The notes: generated by a model from the sequence alone, not told the origin. A stretch of 64,000 bases of DNA from Luteibacter sp. Sphag1AF (GCF_014192715.1 NZ_JACHYH010000003.1:186001-250000), one strand, 5' to 3'; counted from the first letter of the stretch, positions 27,654 to 37,429 are shown. Numbers and translations are program-made.

Positions 27654-30600
27654 TCAGCCGCACCAGACCCGTGCGTTGCGGAACATGCGCATCCAAGGCG
27701 AATCTTCGCCCCAGGCTTCCGGGTGCCAGCTGAGCTGGGCGGTGCGGAACACGCGCTCCGGGTGCGGCATCATGATGGTGACGCGACCGTCAGCGGCCGT
27801 GAACGAGGCCAGGCCGCCGGGCGAACCGTTGGGATTCAACGGATAGCTTTCGGTCGGGCGACCGCGGTTGTCCACAAAGCGGGCGGCAGCGTGGCTCTTC
27901 GACGGGCTGCACACGCTCGGGAAATACACGCGCCCCTCGCCGTGAGCCACGGCCACCGGAATGCGCGAACCGGTCATGCCACGGAAGAAGATGCTGCCCG
28001 AGTCCAGAATTTCCAGCGTGGCCAGGCGCGCTTCGTACTGCTCGGACGCATTGCGCAGGAACTGCGGCCAGTGCTTCGCATCAGGGATGATGTCCTTCAG
28101 ACCGGACATCATCTGGCAGCCGTTGCACACGCCGAGCGCAAACTTCGAGCCATCCTCGAAGAACGACTGGAACTGCGCACGCAGCATGTCGTTGTACAGG
28201 ATGGACGTGGACCAGCCACGGCCGGCGCCCAGCACGTCGCCATAGGAGAAGCCGCCGCAGGCCGCAAAGCCGCGGAAGTCATCCAGGCGCAGACGGCCGC
28301 TGGCAAGGTCGGACATATGGACGTCCACTGCATCGAACCCTGCGCGATTGAATGCAGCGGCCATTTCCACCTGACCGTTGACACCCTGCTCGCGCAGGAT
28401 GGCCACGCGCGGACGGGCGCCCGTGCCGATGTACGGCGCGGCGATGTCCTGGGCGGGATCAAAGGTGAGCTTCGGCGTGATGCCCGGATCGGCATCGTCC
28501 TTGCGCCATTCGTTTTCGGAATCGGCGCTGTGCGGATTGTCGCGCAGGCGCTGCATCGCGTAGCTGGTTTCGTTCCACGCGGTGAAAAGTTCCGACCAGT
28601 TCCACTTGAACACGGTCTCGCCACCGAGGAACAGCTTGATGCCAAGCTTTTCTTTCGGACGGCCAATCGAATGCGTCATGCCGGCGAGGTTGTACTTCAC
28701 CAACAATGCTTCAAAGGCTTCACGATTGGCGCTGGCTACCTGCACCACCGCGCCCAGTTCTTCATTGAAGAGTGCGCGCAGCGTGGCGTCAGCCCAGCCG
28801 TCCAGACGGATTTCGAGGCCGCAGTGACCAGCAAACGCCATTTCCAGCAGCGTGATGATCGCGCCACCGTCGGAACGGTCGTGGTACGACAGCAACAGGC
28901 CGCCCGCATTGGCTTCCTGGATCAGCTCGAACATGGCACGCAGGCGCTTCGGATCGTCCAGATCCGGCGGCACGCCGCCACCACGGTTGAACACCTGCGT
29001 CAGCGCCGAACCACCGAGGCGGTCACGGCCTGCGCCGAGGTCAATCAGCCACAGTTCGGTGTCGCCGCGATCCAGCTTCAACTGCGGAGTCAGCGTGCGA
29101 CGCACGTCTTCCACGCGACCGAAACCGGTGATGACCAGCGATACCGGCGAAACGGTTTTCTGTTTCTGTTCGCCGTCCATCCACACCGTGCTCATGGACA
29201 GCGAGTCCTTGCCCACGGGGATGGCAATGTTGAGGTCCGGGCACAGTTCCATGCCCACGGCCTTAACGGCGTCGAACAGCGCGGCATCTTCACCGGGGTG
29301 ATTGACGGCGGCCATCCAGTTGGCGGACAGGCGCAGCTCGTTCAATTTGAGCGGCGCGGCGGCCATGTTGGTGATGGCTTCACCGACCGCCATGCGTGCG
29401 GCATCAGCGCTGGACAGCAGCGCGATGGGCGCGCGCTCGGCCATGGCCATGGCTTCGCCGGTGTAGCCGTCGAAGTCCGTCATGGTCACCGCCACGTCCG
29501 CCACGGGCACCTGCCACGGGCCGACCATCGGGTCGCGCGCATTCAGGCCACCCACCGTACGGTCGCCGATGGTGATGAGGAAGTTCTTGCTGCCGACCAC
29601 GGGCAGGCGCAGCACGCGCATCAGCGCTTCGTCCATGCCGATGCCGGTGAGGTCGGCCACCAGATCCACACGCGGCTTGATGCGCACGGAGTTGCGATGC
29701 ATGCGCGGCGGCTTGCCGAACAGCACATCCATGCGCAGGTCGATCACGGTGATGTCGCGGCGCGGATCGCGCACCAGCAGGCGCGGATCGGCCGTGGCTT
29801 CACCCACCACCGCATACGGGCAGCGTTCGCGCGCGCAGAATGACTCGAACAGAGCGAGGTCTTCGCCACCGATGGCAAGGACGTAGCGTTCCTGCGACTC
29901 GTTGCTCCACACCTGCATCGGCGACAGCGTCGGGTCGTCGCACGGCACGGCCGACAGGTCGATCACGCCGCCCATGCCCGCATCGTTGAGGATTTCGGGA
30001 ATGGCGTTGGACAGACCGCCGGCACCCACGTCATGGATGCTGACGATGGGGTTGTTCTCGCCGCGCGACCAGCATGCGTCGATGACCTGCTGCGCGCGAC
30101 GCTCCATCTCGGCGTTGTCGCGCTGCACGGAGGCGAAGTCGAGTTCCGCGCTGGAGGTACCCGAGGCCACGGACGAAGCGGCACCACCGCCCAGACCGAT
30201 CAGCATGGCCGGACCACCAAGCACGATGACCTTGTCACCGGCACGCACGGCGCGCTTGTCGACATGGTTCGGGCGAATGGCGGCCAGACCGCCGGCGATC
30301 ATGATGGGCTTGTCGTAACCACGACGCACACCCTTCTCACCGGTTTCCTGCTCGAACGTGCGGAAGTAACCGCCCAGAGCCGGACGGCCAAACTCGTTGT
30401 TGAAGGCAGCGGCGCCCAGCGGGCCGTCGCGCATGATCTCGAACGCCGACGCCATGCGCGGCGGCAAGGGACGATCGGTTTCCCACGGGCGCTTCAGGCC
30501 CGGGATGCGCAGATGCGACACCGAGAAACCGGTGAGGCCAGCCTTGGGCTTGCCACCCCGACCGGTAGCACCTTCGTCGCGGATTTCACCACCGGCACCG

Positions 30601-31514
30601 GTAGCTGCACCCGGCCACGGCGCGATGGCCGTGGGATGGTTGTGCGTTTCCACCTTGATCGCATACGGCGCGCGCTCGGCATGAGCGCGATAGACGCCAT
30701 CGGCCGGATCGGCGAAGAAGCGGGTACCTTCATAGCCGTCGATCACCGCGGCGTTGTCGTGATACGCAGACAATGTGTGCTCGGGCGACTTTTGGTGGGT
30801 GTTCTTGATCATGCCGAACAGCGACAGGTCCTGCTCGGCACCGTCCAGTGTCCAGGTGGCATTGAACACCTTGTGACGGCAATGCTCGGAATTTGCCTGC
30901 GCGAACATCATGAGTTCGGCATCCGACGGCGCGCGGCCCATCTCGGCATAGCGCGCGGCCAAATAGTCGATTTCGTCGTCAGCAAGCGCGAGACCAAGAT
31001 CGACGTTGGCACGTGACAGCGCAGCCTTCGCGTCCGTACCCAGATCAATGCGACCGAGCGGGCCCGGCTCACCGGCAAGGAACAGCCCGTGCGCTTCGTC
31101 GATGGCCGACAGGACCGACTGGGTCATCGGATCGAACAGCGCCGCCATCACCACATCGTGATCGGGCTCACCCGCCGCCGGAAGGCCCGTGATGCGCCAG
31201 GCCTGACCACGCTCCACGCGGCGCACGTCGAAACCGGCACCGTGCAGGATGTCCGTGGCCTTGCTGGACCATGGCGAAATGGTGCCCAGACGCGGCACCA
31301 CCCAGAAGGTGGCCGCTTCAGGCGAACCGTCCCGGGCTTCCAGCACCTGGAGCAGTCGCGCACGCGCGTCGCCCTCGGGCGCTGCGGCCACGTCGATGAA
31401 ATAGACATGCCAGGCCGCCTGCACGCGGGTGCCGTGATGCAGGGCATCCAGGCGGGCGTTAAGACGTTCGAGGCGGAAAGGCGAGAGGGCGCTTTGCCCG
31501 TCGAGTGCGATCAT
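27654..31514 (-). CDS. purL: Phosphoribosylformylglycinamidine synthase (single-chain)
   Basis: 1286 residues, the large fused gammaproteobacterial PurL. It converts FGAR to FGAM with glutamine and ATP in purine synthesis. Order: N-terminal PurS-like domain, linker, two AIR-synthetase-like halves (the first containing KVETHNHPTAI and GRGGKPKAGL) and a C-terminal class I glutaminase with nucleophile in LGVCNGCQMM and a catalytic MPHPERV. The ATG at 31514 (MIALDGQSALSPF) is the family start; a frame 11 codons longer begins at the putative -10 region. Monocistronic, with a palindrome at its promoter. Confidence 0.97.
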   Translation of the reverse strand: MIALDGQSALSPFRLERLNARLDALHHGTRVQAAWHVYFIDVAAAPEGDARARLLQVLEARDGSPEAATFWVVPRLGTISPWSSKATDILHGAGFDVRRVERGQAWRITGLPAAGEPDHDVVMAALFDPMTQSVLSAIDEAHGLFLAGEPGPLGRIDLGTDAKAALSRANVDLGLALADDEIDYLAARYAEMGRAPSDAELMMFAQANSEHCRHKVFNATWTLDGAEQDLSLFGMIKNTHQKSPEHTLSAYHDNAAVIDGYEGTRFFADPADGVYRAHAERAPYAIKVETHNHPTAIAPWPGAATGAGGEIRDEGATGRGGKPKAGLTGFSVSHLRIPGLKRPWETDRPLPPRMASAFEIMRDGPLGAAAFNNEFGRPALGGYFRTFEQETGEKGVRRGYDKPIMIAGGLAAIRPNHVDKRAVRAGDKVIVLGGPAMLIGLGGGAASSVASGTSSAELDFASVQRDNAEMERRAQQVIDACWSRGENNPIVSIHDVGAGGLSNAIPEILNDAGMGGVIDLSAVPCDDPTLSPMQVWSNESQERYVLAIGGEDLALFESFCARERCPYAVVGEATADPRLLVRDPRRDITVIDLRMDVLFGKPPRMHRNSVRIKPRVDLVADLTGIGMDEALMRVLRLPVVGSKNFLITIGDRTVGGLNARDPMVGPWQVPVADVAVTMTDFDGYTGEAMAMAERAPIALLSSADAARMAVGEAITNMAAAPLKLNELRLSANWMAAVNHPGEDAALFDAVKAVGMELCPDLNIAIPVGKDSLSMSTVWMDGEQKQKTVSPVSLVITGFGRVEDVRRTLTPQLKLDRGDTELWLIDLGAGRDRLGGSALTQVFNRGGGVPPDLDDPKRLRAMFELIQEANAGGLLLSYHDRSDGGAIITLLEMAFAGHCGLEIRLDGWADATLRALFNEELGAVVQVASANREAFEALLVKYNLAGMTHSIGRPKEKLGIKLFLGGETVFKWNWSELFTAWNETSYAMQRLRDNPHSADSENEWRKDDADPGITPKLTFDPAQDIAAPYIGTGARPRVAILREQGVNGQVEMAAAFNRAGFDAVDVHMSDLASGRLRLDDFRGFAACGGFSYGDVLGAGRGWSTSILYNDMLRAQFQSFFEDGSKFALGVCNGCQMMSGLKDIIPDAKHWPQFLRNASEQYEARLATLEILDSGSIFFRGMTGSRIPVAVAHGEGRVYFPSVCSPSKSHAAARFVDNRGRPTESYPLNPNGSPGGLASFTAADGRVTIMMPHPERVFRTAQLSWHPEAWGEDSPWMRMFRNARVWCG

Positions 31515-31545
31515 GCGGGGGAGATGGCGCTGCGGGAAAACGCCC

Positions 31546-31576
31546 ATTCTACACGATGCTGCAAAACAGCATCGTG
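31546..31576 (-). promoter_or_regulatory. purL promoter with perfect 10-bp inverted repeat
   Basis: On the minus strand TAGAAT (31551-31546) is a good -10 hexamer about 31 nt upstream of the purL ATG. Directly upstream, CACGATGCTG (31552-31561) and CAGCATCGTG (31567-31576) are perfect inverted arms with a 5-base spacer, covering the -35/-10 spacer. This is where a repressor would act. It does not match the E. coli PurR operator. A hairpin role at the end of the dsbC transcript is possible, but no T run follows. Confidence 0.55.
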
Positions 31577-31693
31577 GCCCCGGAAGCCGCCAAAGGCCTC
31601 GGCGTTCAGGCCATCGGGCAGTTGCCCGGCGCCTTCACAGGCCTGACGGCCGGGTCGCAAGGCCGGGCGAGCCCGACCCTGTGGCCTTGAGGG

Positions 31694-32443
31694 TCAGCCG
31701 CCCTTGGAGCCGGCCGGCTTGCTCAGTGACTTCAGCAACTGCGCCGGGGTAACGTAACCGCCGACCACATCGCCGTTTTCGGTGAGGATGGTGGGGGTGC
31801 CATTCACGCCCAGGCGTTCGCCCAGCTCGAATTCATCCTTCACCGGGTTCTCGCAGGTGGCCGGCTTCACCGCGCCGCCCTTCATGGCTTCGTTGAATGC
31901 GCCACGGCGATCCGCCGCGCACCAGACCGACACGGCCTTGGTGTAAGACGGCGTGTCGCTGCCCGAGGTGGTCTGCAGGCCTTCGCGCGGCCAGAACAGA
32001 TATTCAACGGCGATGCCCTGCTTGTTGAATTCCTCGATGTGCTTGTGCAGTTCGCGGCAATAGCCGCAGTCCACGTCGGTGAAGACGGTGACGGTGTGCT
32101 TCGGGTTGGCCGGGGCGAAAACCAGGCGACGCGAGGCCGGAACCTTCGCCAGTGCAGCCTTGCGCGTGGCAGCCCAGCTCTGCGCGCTCAGGTCAGTCTG
32201 AGACTTGAGATCGACCAGGTTGCCATTGAGCATGTAGCGGCCATCGGCGCTCACATACACCATGCGGCCGGACGCCACCACCTGGTAGAAACCCGGCATG
32301 GGCGCGGGCGTGACGCTGTCCACCTGAATGCCCGGACCAAGGGCCTCGATAGCGGTGCGCACGACTTTCTCTTCCACTTCCGAAGCAACGGCTGCGACGG
32401 CAAACAGGCTGACGGCAACGGCCAGCAGGGTCTTCTTGAACAT
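31694..32443 (-). CDS. dsbC: Thiol:disulfide interchange protein DsbC
   Basis: 249 residues, periplasmic disulfide isomerase. Signal peptide 1-20 ending VAAVA. The dimerisation domain (about 21-85) is followed by a thioredoxin-like domain with FTDVDCGYCRELH, active cysteines 126 and 129, a cis-proline in NGTPT, and a second cysteine pair (VWCAAD, ATCENP) as in E. coli DsbC. It lies 95 bases downstream of xerD, the E. coli order, and is probably reduced by DsbD encoded elsewhere. Confidence 0.95.
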   Translation of the reverse strand: MFKKTLLAVAVSLFAVAAVASEVEEKVVRTAIEALGPGIQVDSVTPAPMPGFYQVVASGRMVYVSADGRYMLNGNLVDLKSQTDLSAQSWAATRKAALAKVPASRRLVFAPANPKHTVTVFTDVDCGYCRELHKHIEEFNKQGIAVEYLFWPREGLQTTSGSDTPSYTKAVSVWCAADRRGAFNEAMKGGAVKPATCENPVKDEFELGERLGVNGTPTILTENGDVVGGYVTPAQLLKSLSKPAGSKGG

Positions 32444-32538
32444 CGGGTACTACTCCATGTCGAACCGACGATTGGGCCTGCCGCCTTCGACAACCCAGAC
32501 GGCAAATCGGTTCCTCATTGTGACACGGGATGGCGTCG

Positions 32539-33447
32539 TCACCCGCGGGGATGGTGTTGCGCATGAAGGCGCTTGAGGCCTTCGCGCGCCACCAGCGTAT
32601 ATATCTGGGTGGTGCTGAGCGCGCTATGACCCAGCAGCATCTGCAGCGCACGCAGGTCCGCACCATGGTTCAGCAGATGCGTGGCAAACGAATGACGCAG
32701 CACATGCGGCGACACCCTCTTGCCGGGGATGCCAACCTGCATGGCGTAGCGCTTCACCAGCGTCCAGAACATCTGCCGGGTCATGCCTTCGCCCCTCTGG
32801 GACAGAAACAACGCCACCGGCTGACGACCGCGCGCCAGTTGTGGCCGGGCGTCCCTGAGGTAGGCGTCCATGTGGGCCAGCGCTTCCTCACCCACCGGCA
32901 CCAGCCGGTCCTTGCCGCCCTTGCCGGTTACCCGGAGCACACCCTGACGGGTGTTCAGGCCAGACAACGGCAACTCCACGAGTTCGGAGACACGCAGGCC
33001 CGAGGCGTACATCAACTCCAGCATGGCGCGGTCGCGCAGGCCAAGCGTGGTGCCGCTGTCGGGCGCGGTAATCAGCGCTTCGATGTCGCGCTCAGGCAAC
33101 GCCTTGGGCAACCCCCGGGGCAAGCGGGGCCGCTGCATCAGAAGGGTCGGATCGTCGCGCTCACCGTCATCGCGGGCGCGCTGGGCATAGAATCGCCGGA
33201 AGGCCGACTGACGCCGGGCCATGCTGCGCACCGCCACAGGCTGCTCGCCGTGGTAAGCCGAAAGGTCTTCCCGACCGGCATCGGCGAGGCTGCGACCACG
33301 CGCAGCCAGCCATCGCGCCAGGCCTTCGAGGTCGCGCCGGTAAGCTTCCAGCGTGCGATCGGCCAGGCCGTCTTCCGACCAGATCTTCTCGATGAAGCGC
33401 GCGATGAGGGTTTCATCGGCGGGGGCAATATTCGGAGCGTCTGACAT
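32539..33447 (-). CDS. xerD: Site-specific tyrosine recombinase XerD
   Basis: 302 residues. XerD with XerC resolves chromosome dimers at dif under FtsK control. An N-terminal SAM-like core-binding domain (about 10-95) precedes the catalytic domain. All catalytic residues are present: Arg152, Lys176, His248, Arg251, His274 and the nucleophile Tyr283. Each is exactly four positions after its E. coli XerD counterpart. The adjacent dsbC supports XerD rather than XerC. The gene is divergent from the RDD gene, 99 bases apart. Confidence 0.95.
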   Translation of the reverse strand: MSDAPNIAPADETLIARFIEKIWSEDGLADRTLEAYRRDLEGLARWLAARGRSLADAGREDLSAYHGEQPVAVRSMARRQSAFRRFYAQRARDDGERDDPTLLMQRPRLPRGLPKALPERDIEALITAPDSGTTLGLRDRAMLELMYASGLRVSELVELPLSGLNTRQGVLRVTGKGGKDRLVPVGEEALAHMDAYLRDARPQLARGRQPVALFLSQRGEGMTRQMFWTLVKRYAMQVGIPGKRVSPHVLRHSFATHLLNHGADLRALQMLLGHSALSTTQIYTLVAREGLKRLHAQHHPRG

Positions 33448-33546
33448 GGGTGAAGTCTAGCCCACCGGGTCCGCAGGCTGACCCCGCGCGCATCGTCCAC
33501 GCAGAGTGCGCCGATCAGGGCGACCTTTCTTCTACACTCCGGACCC

Positions 33547-34038
33547 ATGCCCAATCCGATGCCCACCGCCCCGCTCTGGCGCCGCCTTGCCGCCATCGTC
33601 TATGACCTGCTTGCCGTGATCGCCATCGTGATGGTGGTCGGATTGCTTGCGCAGATGGCCACTGGTGGCCGCCTCGCCGACGAGCATGGCCAGTTGCTGA
33701 CCTGGTGGTATCAGCCGCTTCAGGGGTTGGTGGTGGGCGCGTATTTCTTTATGTCGTGGCTGCGGGGCGGGCAGACGCTGGGCATGCGCCCGTGGCGAAT
33801 CCGGGTTACCGATCAAACCGGTCGGCCTCTGACCTGGCAGCGCACGCTGCTGCGCCTGTTGATCGCCGCGCTGCCCGTGGCTCTGCTGACGATTTACCCG
33901 TTCACCTCATTGCGCGTGGCGGCATGGGCTCCCGTGGTCGGCTGGGCGGTGCTGATTGCGCCGGCCCTGCTGGATGCGCGTGGCCGCACGCTCTACGACC
34001 GAGTGGCGGGCACCGAAGTGCGGCCGCTGTCTACTTGA
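33547..34038 (+). CDS. RDD family membrane protein
   Basis: 163 residues with three to four transmembrane segments. RRLAAIVYDLLAVIAIVMVV contains the RDD-like arginine-aspartate pair of the first helix; GQTLGMRPWRIRVTD and a conserved YDRVAGTEV at the end are typical. The function of the family is unsettled; some members are linked to ion exchange. Its last 8 bases overlap the convergent proline-rich gene. No partner gene indicates its role. Confidence 0.88.
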   Translation: MPNPMPTAPLWRRLAAIVYDLLAVIAIVMVVGLLAQMATGGRLADEHGQLLTWWYQPLQGLVVGAYFFMSWLRGGQTLGMRPWRIRVTDQTGRPLTWQRTLLRLLIAALPVALLTIYPFTSLRVAAWAPVVGWAVLIAPALLDARGRTLYDRVAGTEVRPLST

Positions 34039-36028
34039 ACTGATCGCTGGCAGGAACCCACGAATCGCCGGGCTTCGGCGTCGGTCGAACCACCTGCACG
34101 TCGGCCTCGCAGCCCGGCGGCAACGGACCACCTGCGATGCGCGCCGTAGTGCACAGAGCTGAATTGTCCAGCGCGATGGGCGCGGATGCGACCGACGCGG
34201 CGTTGGCAGGAGGCAGATTGTCAGCCAGTGGTTTGGACGGTGCCATCGTCTGGTTCTTCGCCAGCGCATCCTGCGCGACGGCCTCGCCCGGCTTGTCGCC
34301 GTGACAGCCAAACGACAGCAGCGAAATCGCCTTCATCGCCGTATTGGGCGTTCCCGGGCCGCCGGAGCAATCCACGCGGATGCCACGCGGCAACGAAATC
34401 GTCGATTTGACCGTGCTGCCTTCCACGCCGTGCCGGACGGCCGTATCCACCGAACTCTCGCCCTTGGGCGTCCACGCGCCGTCGAAGCGCGTGGCCTGGT
34501 AATCCACATGCACCTTCCCGCGCGTCATCACGTCGGTGTTGCCATGCGGGCGAACCTGCACATACGTGCCCACGGCGCCCTGCTTGTCCCCCTGCCCGCC
34601 CTGTACACCATCCTCGCGCTGGGAGGTGCCGTTGGCGCCGGTGACATTGCGTCCGCTATCCGCACCCTTCGCCGCGCCCGGATTGCCGTTGTCTGCCACC
34701 GCACCGGGCGTGTTCGAACCACCCGCAGCAGCCGCCTTGTCGCCCGCCGACGCGCCGGAGCCATCCGACTTCGCCGGGGAGGAATCGCCGGCTGCCTTGC
34801 CCTGGCTTTGTTGCGTCTGTGCCGTCGACTCACCGGCAGCCACGTCGCCGGGCGCCTGGCCAGGTTGGGTGGCCGAGGTGTCGATACCTGCAACCGGGCG
34901 CTGCATGTCACCCGGCGCCACACGCGGAGCCTGCAAGGCGGGCTTGTCCAGTGTCTGCACCGGAGCTCCGACGACCGGGCGGGCCGTGGCGTCAGGCAGC
35001 GGAATCGCCTCCAGATCGGCAGTCGCTTCCACGGGAGGCGCCTTCACCGTTTCCACCGCGATCTTAGGCGGAACAGCACGCATGTCGGCGGTAACCTCGA
35101 CCTTCGGAGCGGCCGGCTCGATGGCTACGTTGGGAAGCGGCTCGTCCTGTGGCGTCGGCGGTGCGGAGGTGGCTTCCACCTCCGGACGCGGCACCGTCGC
35201 CAGCGTCATGGCGGTCGTGGGCACCTTCGCTGCCGTGTCGGCCACGATGCGCGGCGGCTCCGGCGTCACATCCTGCTGGGACGCCGGCACCGGGGGCATC
35301 GCCAGTGAAGCAGGTGGCGGCATGGGTGCGGTGCCCTCGGCCTGCGCACGGCGTACCGGCTCCGGCTGGAAGCGCGGCGGCACGACGGTTGGCTGCGGTT
35401 TGTCCATCGCCAGATCCGGCGCGGGCAACTCAGGCACGGGCACTTGCTGAAGATCGGGCTGGCGGGGCGGCGCCTTGGCCTGAACCACGGGACGCTCAGG
35501 CGTGGCCTGCACGCTCGGCGTGGGCGCACTCACCTTCGTGTCCAGCTTGATCTGCGGCGGTACAGCGGCAGGCACCGCGATGGCAGGCATCGTCGAGCGC
35601 GTGTTCGCCGCCACCGCAGCCGCACGCGTATCCCGCGACGCCTTGCTTGCCGTCGCGCTGGCGTTGGCGCGCCGCGAATGATCGACCGGCGCTTTGGACG
35701 GCGTGCCGCGCACCGGAGGCACCGGCGGCGGGGGCTTGTCGATCAGGCGGACTTCAAGCGGGGTTTCATCGCTGTGGTCGGGCGGTGGTGGCAACACCTC
35801 GTATGCCGGCCCGAGAATCATGCCGAACAGGAAAATGAGATGGATGAGCAGCGTGCCGACCATGGCCGCGATACGCAGCAACCGGTCGCGCGGACGCTCA
35901 CGCAAACGCCGCCGATAGACGAGCGCATGCATCGCTGCGTCCCGCGGCGATACGGGCAGCGACGTCATGTTCGGCTTGTCGCTGTCCTGCGATGGCGGGG
36001 TTGGCATGGCGGTAGTGTGGGCACTCAC
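34031..36028 (-). CDS. Proline/alanine-rich bitopic membrane protein of unknown function (long paralog)
   Basis: 665 residues. A basic cytoplasmic N-terminus is followed by one membrane segment (about 50-75, with a histidine in TLLIHLIF). PLEVRLIDKPPPPVPP follows and then a very long Pro/Ala/Ser/Gly-rich, low-complexity section. A folded C-terminal region (about 512-665) is shared with the neighbouring gene: ATRFDGAWTP, TISLPRG, a cysteine pair ending SFGCHGDKPG, MAPSKPL, and finally PLPPGCEAD. The topology resembles TonB, but no TonB C-terminal domain was recognised. GTG start at 36028; an ATG at 36007 is possible. The gap to the upstream paralog is 25 bases, so they form an operon. Confidence 0.72.
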   Translation of the reverse strand: MSAHTTAMPTPPSQDSDKPNMTSLPVSPRDAAMHALVYRRRLRERPRDRLLRIAAMVGTLLIHLIFLFGMILGPAYEVLPPPPDHSDETPLEVRLIDKPPPPVPPVRGTPSKAPVDHSRRANASATASKASRDTRAAAVAANTRSTMPAIAVPAAVPPQIKLDTKVSAPTPSVQATPERPVVQAKAPPRQPDLQQVPVPELPAPDLAMDKPQPTVVPPRFQPEPVRRAQAEGTAPMPPPASLAMPPVPASQQDVTPEPPRIVADTAAKVPTTAMTLATVPRPEVEATSAPPTPQDEPLPNVAIEPAAPKVEVTADMRAVPPKIAVETVKAPPVEATADLEAIPLPDATARPVVGAPVQTLDKPALQAPRVAPGDMQRPVAGIDTSATQPGQAPGDVAAGESTAQTQQSQGKAAGDSSPAKSDGSGASAGDKAAAAGGSNTPGAVADNGNPGAAKGADSGRNVTGANGTSQREDGVQGGQGDKQGAVGTYVQVRPHGNTDVMTRGKVHVDYQATRFDGAWTPKGESSVDTAVRHGVEGSTVKSTISLPRGIRVDCSGGPGTPNTAMKAISLLSFGCHGDKPGEAVAQDALAKNQTMAPSKPLADNLPPANAASVASAPIALDNSALCTTARIAGGPLPPGCEADVQVVRPTPKPGDSWVPASDQFK

Positions 36029-36053
36029 GCCCGCCGTGACAACGACGAATTAC

Positions 36054-37085
36054 CTATTGCCCGGCGCGCCTGCGAAGTTCCGCGTTTTCCTGGTCCATGG
36101 CCTTGAGGGGCGTGTCGGTCGCACAGCCCTGCGGCAGCGGTTTATCGGCACGGAATGCCGCGATGCACTGTGCCTCGGTGAGCTTCGGCGGCGCATCCGG
36201 ATCGGCCGGCATGTCCTTCACCAGCGGATTGGCCGGTGCCATGTTGAGCCGGACATCGCCGTCTTTCTTAGACGGCGGCGCGGGATCTTCGCCACGACAG
36301 CCCACTGGCAACACGAAGAAAACGGTGGCGCATTTGATACGGCCGCCGCCCTTGGGCAACGCGATGGTGGTGGACTTGGTCGTGGTCTCCATGGCGCGAC
36401 GAATGCCCTTGTTGATCACGTTTTCGTCACGCGGCGCCCAGGCTTTTTCGAAACGCGTTTCGGTATAGGTCACCGCATGCCTGTGATCCATCACCTGGCT
36501 GTCGCCTTTCGGCTTCGGCGGCGCGTAATCGGACATCGGTTTTCCCGTTGCCTGGGGCACGGCAACGCTGCCATCCGCGCCGTAGAGATTGAGCGTCGGC
36601 GTCCTGGCCGGTTCGGGTGGCGTGGCCGGAGCCTGTACGGTCGCCGTCATGGCGTCCTTCGAGGGCGCTTCCTGATGAGGCACGGGCCGCGGCTCCGGAC
36701 GGGTAGCTTCAGGCGAGCGCACCTTTGGCGGAGGGGGCGGTGGAGGGGGTGTTTCGGTCTGCGCCGCTTCCGGCGGACGCGGCGCATCCATCAGGCGCAC
36801 CTGAAGAACATCTTCGTCGTTTGGCAGGGGCTCGGCGGGAAGCGCGTAACGCGGCTGCATCTCGTAGCGGGCCACGAGCAGCAGCAGGATATGGAAGACC
36901 AACACCAGCGCGAACATCAGCCCGAAACGGAACGGGTTGCGCGGTGGCTTGCGCCAACGCATGCCGTGCAGCAGGTTCCGCGTATCCGCATCCAGCGGCG
37001 CCAGCCCCGAACGGCCGCCCGTCACCGACGGTTCCAGCCGGTGATGCTGCAAGAATTCGGGAGATTCCTTACCGGGATATTGCAT
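36054..37085 (-). CDS. Proline-rich bitopic membrane protein of unknown function (short paralog)
   Basis: 343 residues, same plan as its downstream neighbour. A cytoplasmic N-terminus (about 1-48) is followed by one membrane segment (RFGLMFALVLVFHILLLLVA, with an in-membrane histidine), then VLQVRLMDAPRPP, a short proline-rich spacer and a C-terminal domain. That domain has ETRFEKAWAP, TIALPKG, two cysteines ending LPVGCRGEDPA, MAPANPL and PLPQGCATD. Conserved cysteines suggest periplasmic disulfides. It is the first gene of the pair. Function unknown; a TonB-like or envelope-spanning scaffold is only an inference. Confidence 0.74.
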   Translation of the reverse strand: MQYPGKESPEFLQHHRLEPSVTGGRSGLAPLDADTRNLLHGMRWRKPPRNPFRFGLMFALVLVFHILLLLVARYEMQPRYALPAEPLPNDEDVLQVRLMDAPRPPEAAQTETPPPPPPPPKVRSPEATRPEPRPVPHQEAPSKDAMTATVQAPATPPEPARTPTLNLYGADGSVAVPQATGKPMSDYAPPKPKGDSQVMDHRHAVTYTETRFEKAWAPRDENVINKGIRRAMETTTKSTTIALPKGGGRIKCATVFFVLPVGCRGEDPAPPSKKDGDVRLNMAPANPLVKDMPADPDAPPKLTEAQCIAAFRADKPLPQGCATDTPLKAMDQENAELRRRAGQ

Positions 37086-37429
37086 GCGTCAGTTTGCGCC
37101 CCGGCTGTTGACTGCCTTGTTCAATATCGTTTCCCGCCAGGTGTCCAGGTGCGCCGCCGAGTGTAAAGGGTCGCTATGAGTCCCCGTTGAATGACCCCGG
37201 CATGCGCAAAAAATTCCCCATCGGTGGCCGAATACCGCGGCGCCCCTTGATTCTGCGCCCGATTGAGAGAAATCTACGAATGGGCACCCGCCGCCCGCTT
37301 CCCGCCATGACCGTCCGCTCTGCCGGACGACCGTGACGGCCCGCTCATCGTCACGCTGGAATGCAGACGACAAGCGACGCCGTTTACGACGCCGCCCCGT
37401 CGCTTCCTTGTCAGGAGGAGGGTCGCATC
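37086..37429. other. Intergenic region upstream of the EF-G-like gene
   Basis: 344 bases between divergent genes. A 7-bp inverted repeat (CGTGACG 37332-37338, CGTCACG 37349-37355) is the only clear structure. AGGAGG at 37413 is the ribosome binding site of the EF-G-like gene. Short open frames here lack starts with ribosome binding sites and look non-coding. Confidence 0.5.

Noticed and set aside
27723-29843. Long open frame antisense to purL
   Set aside because: The purL frame is a complete known protein. GC-rich codon bias leaves the opposite strand open. No ribosome binding site or known family.
32539-33447. Integron or phage integrase
   Set aside because: Residues and neighbours match housekeeping XerD; no attachment site or cargo.
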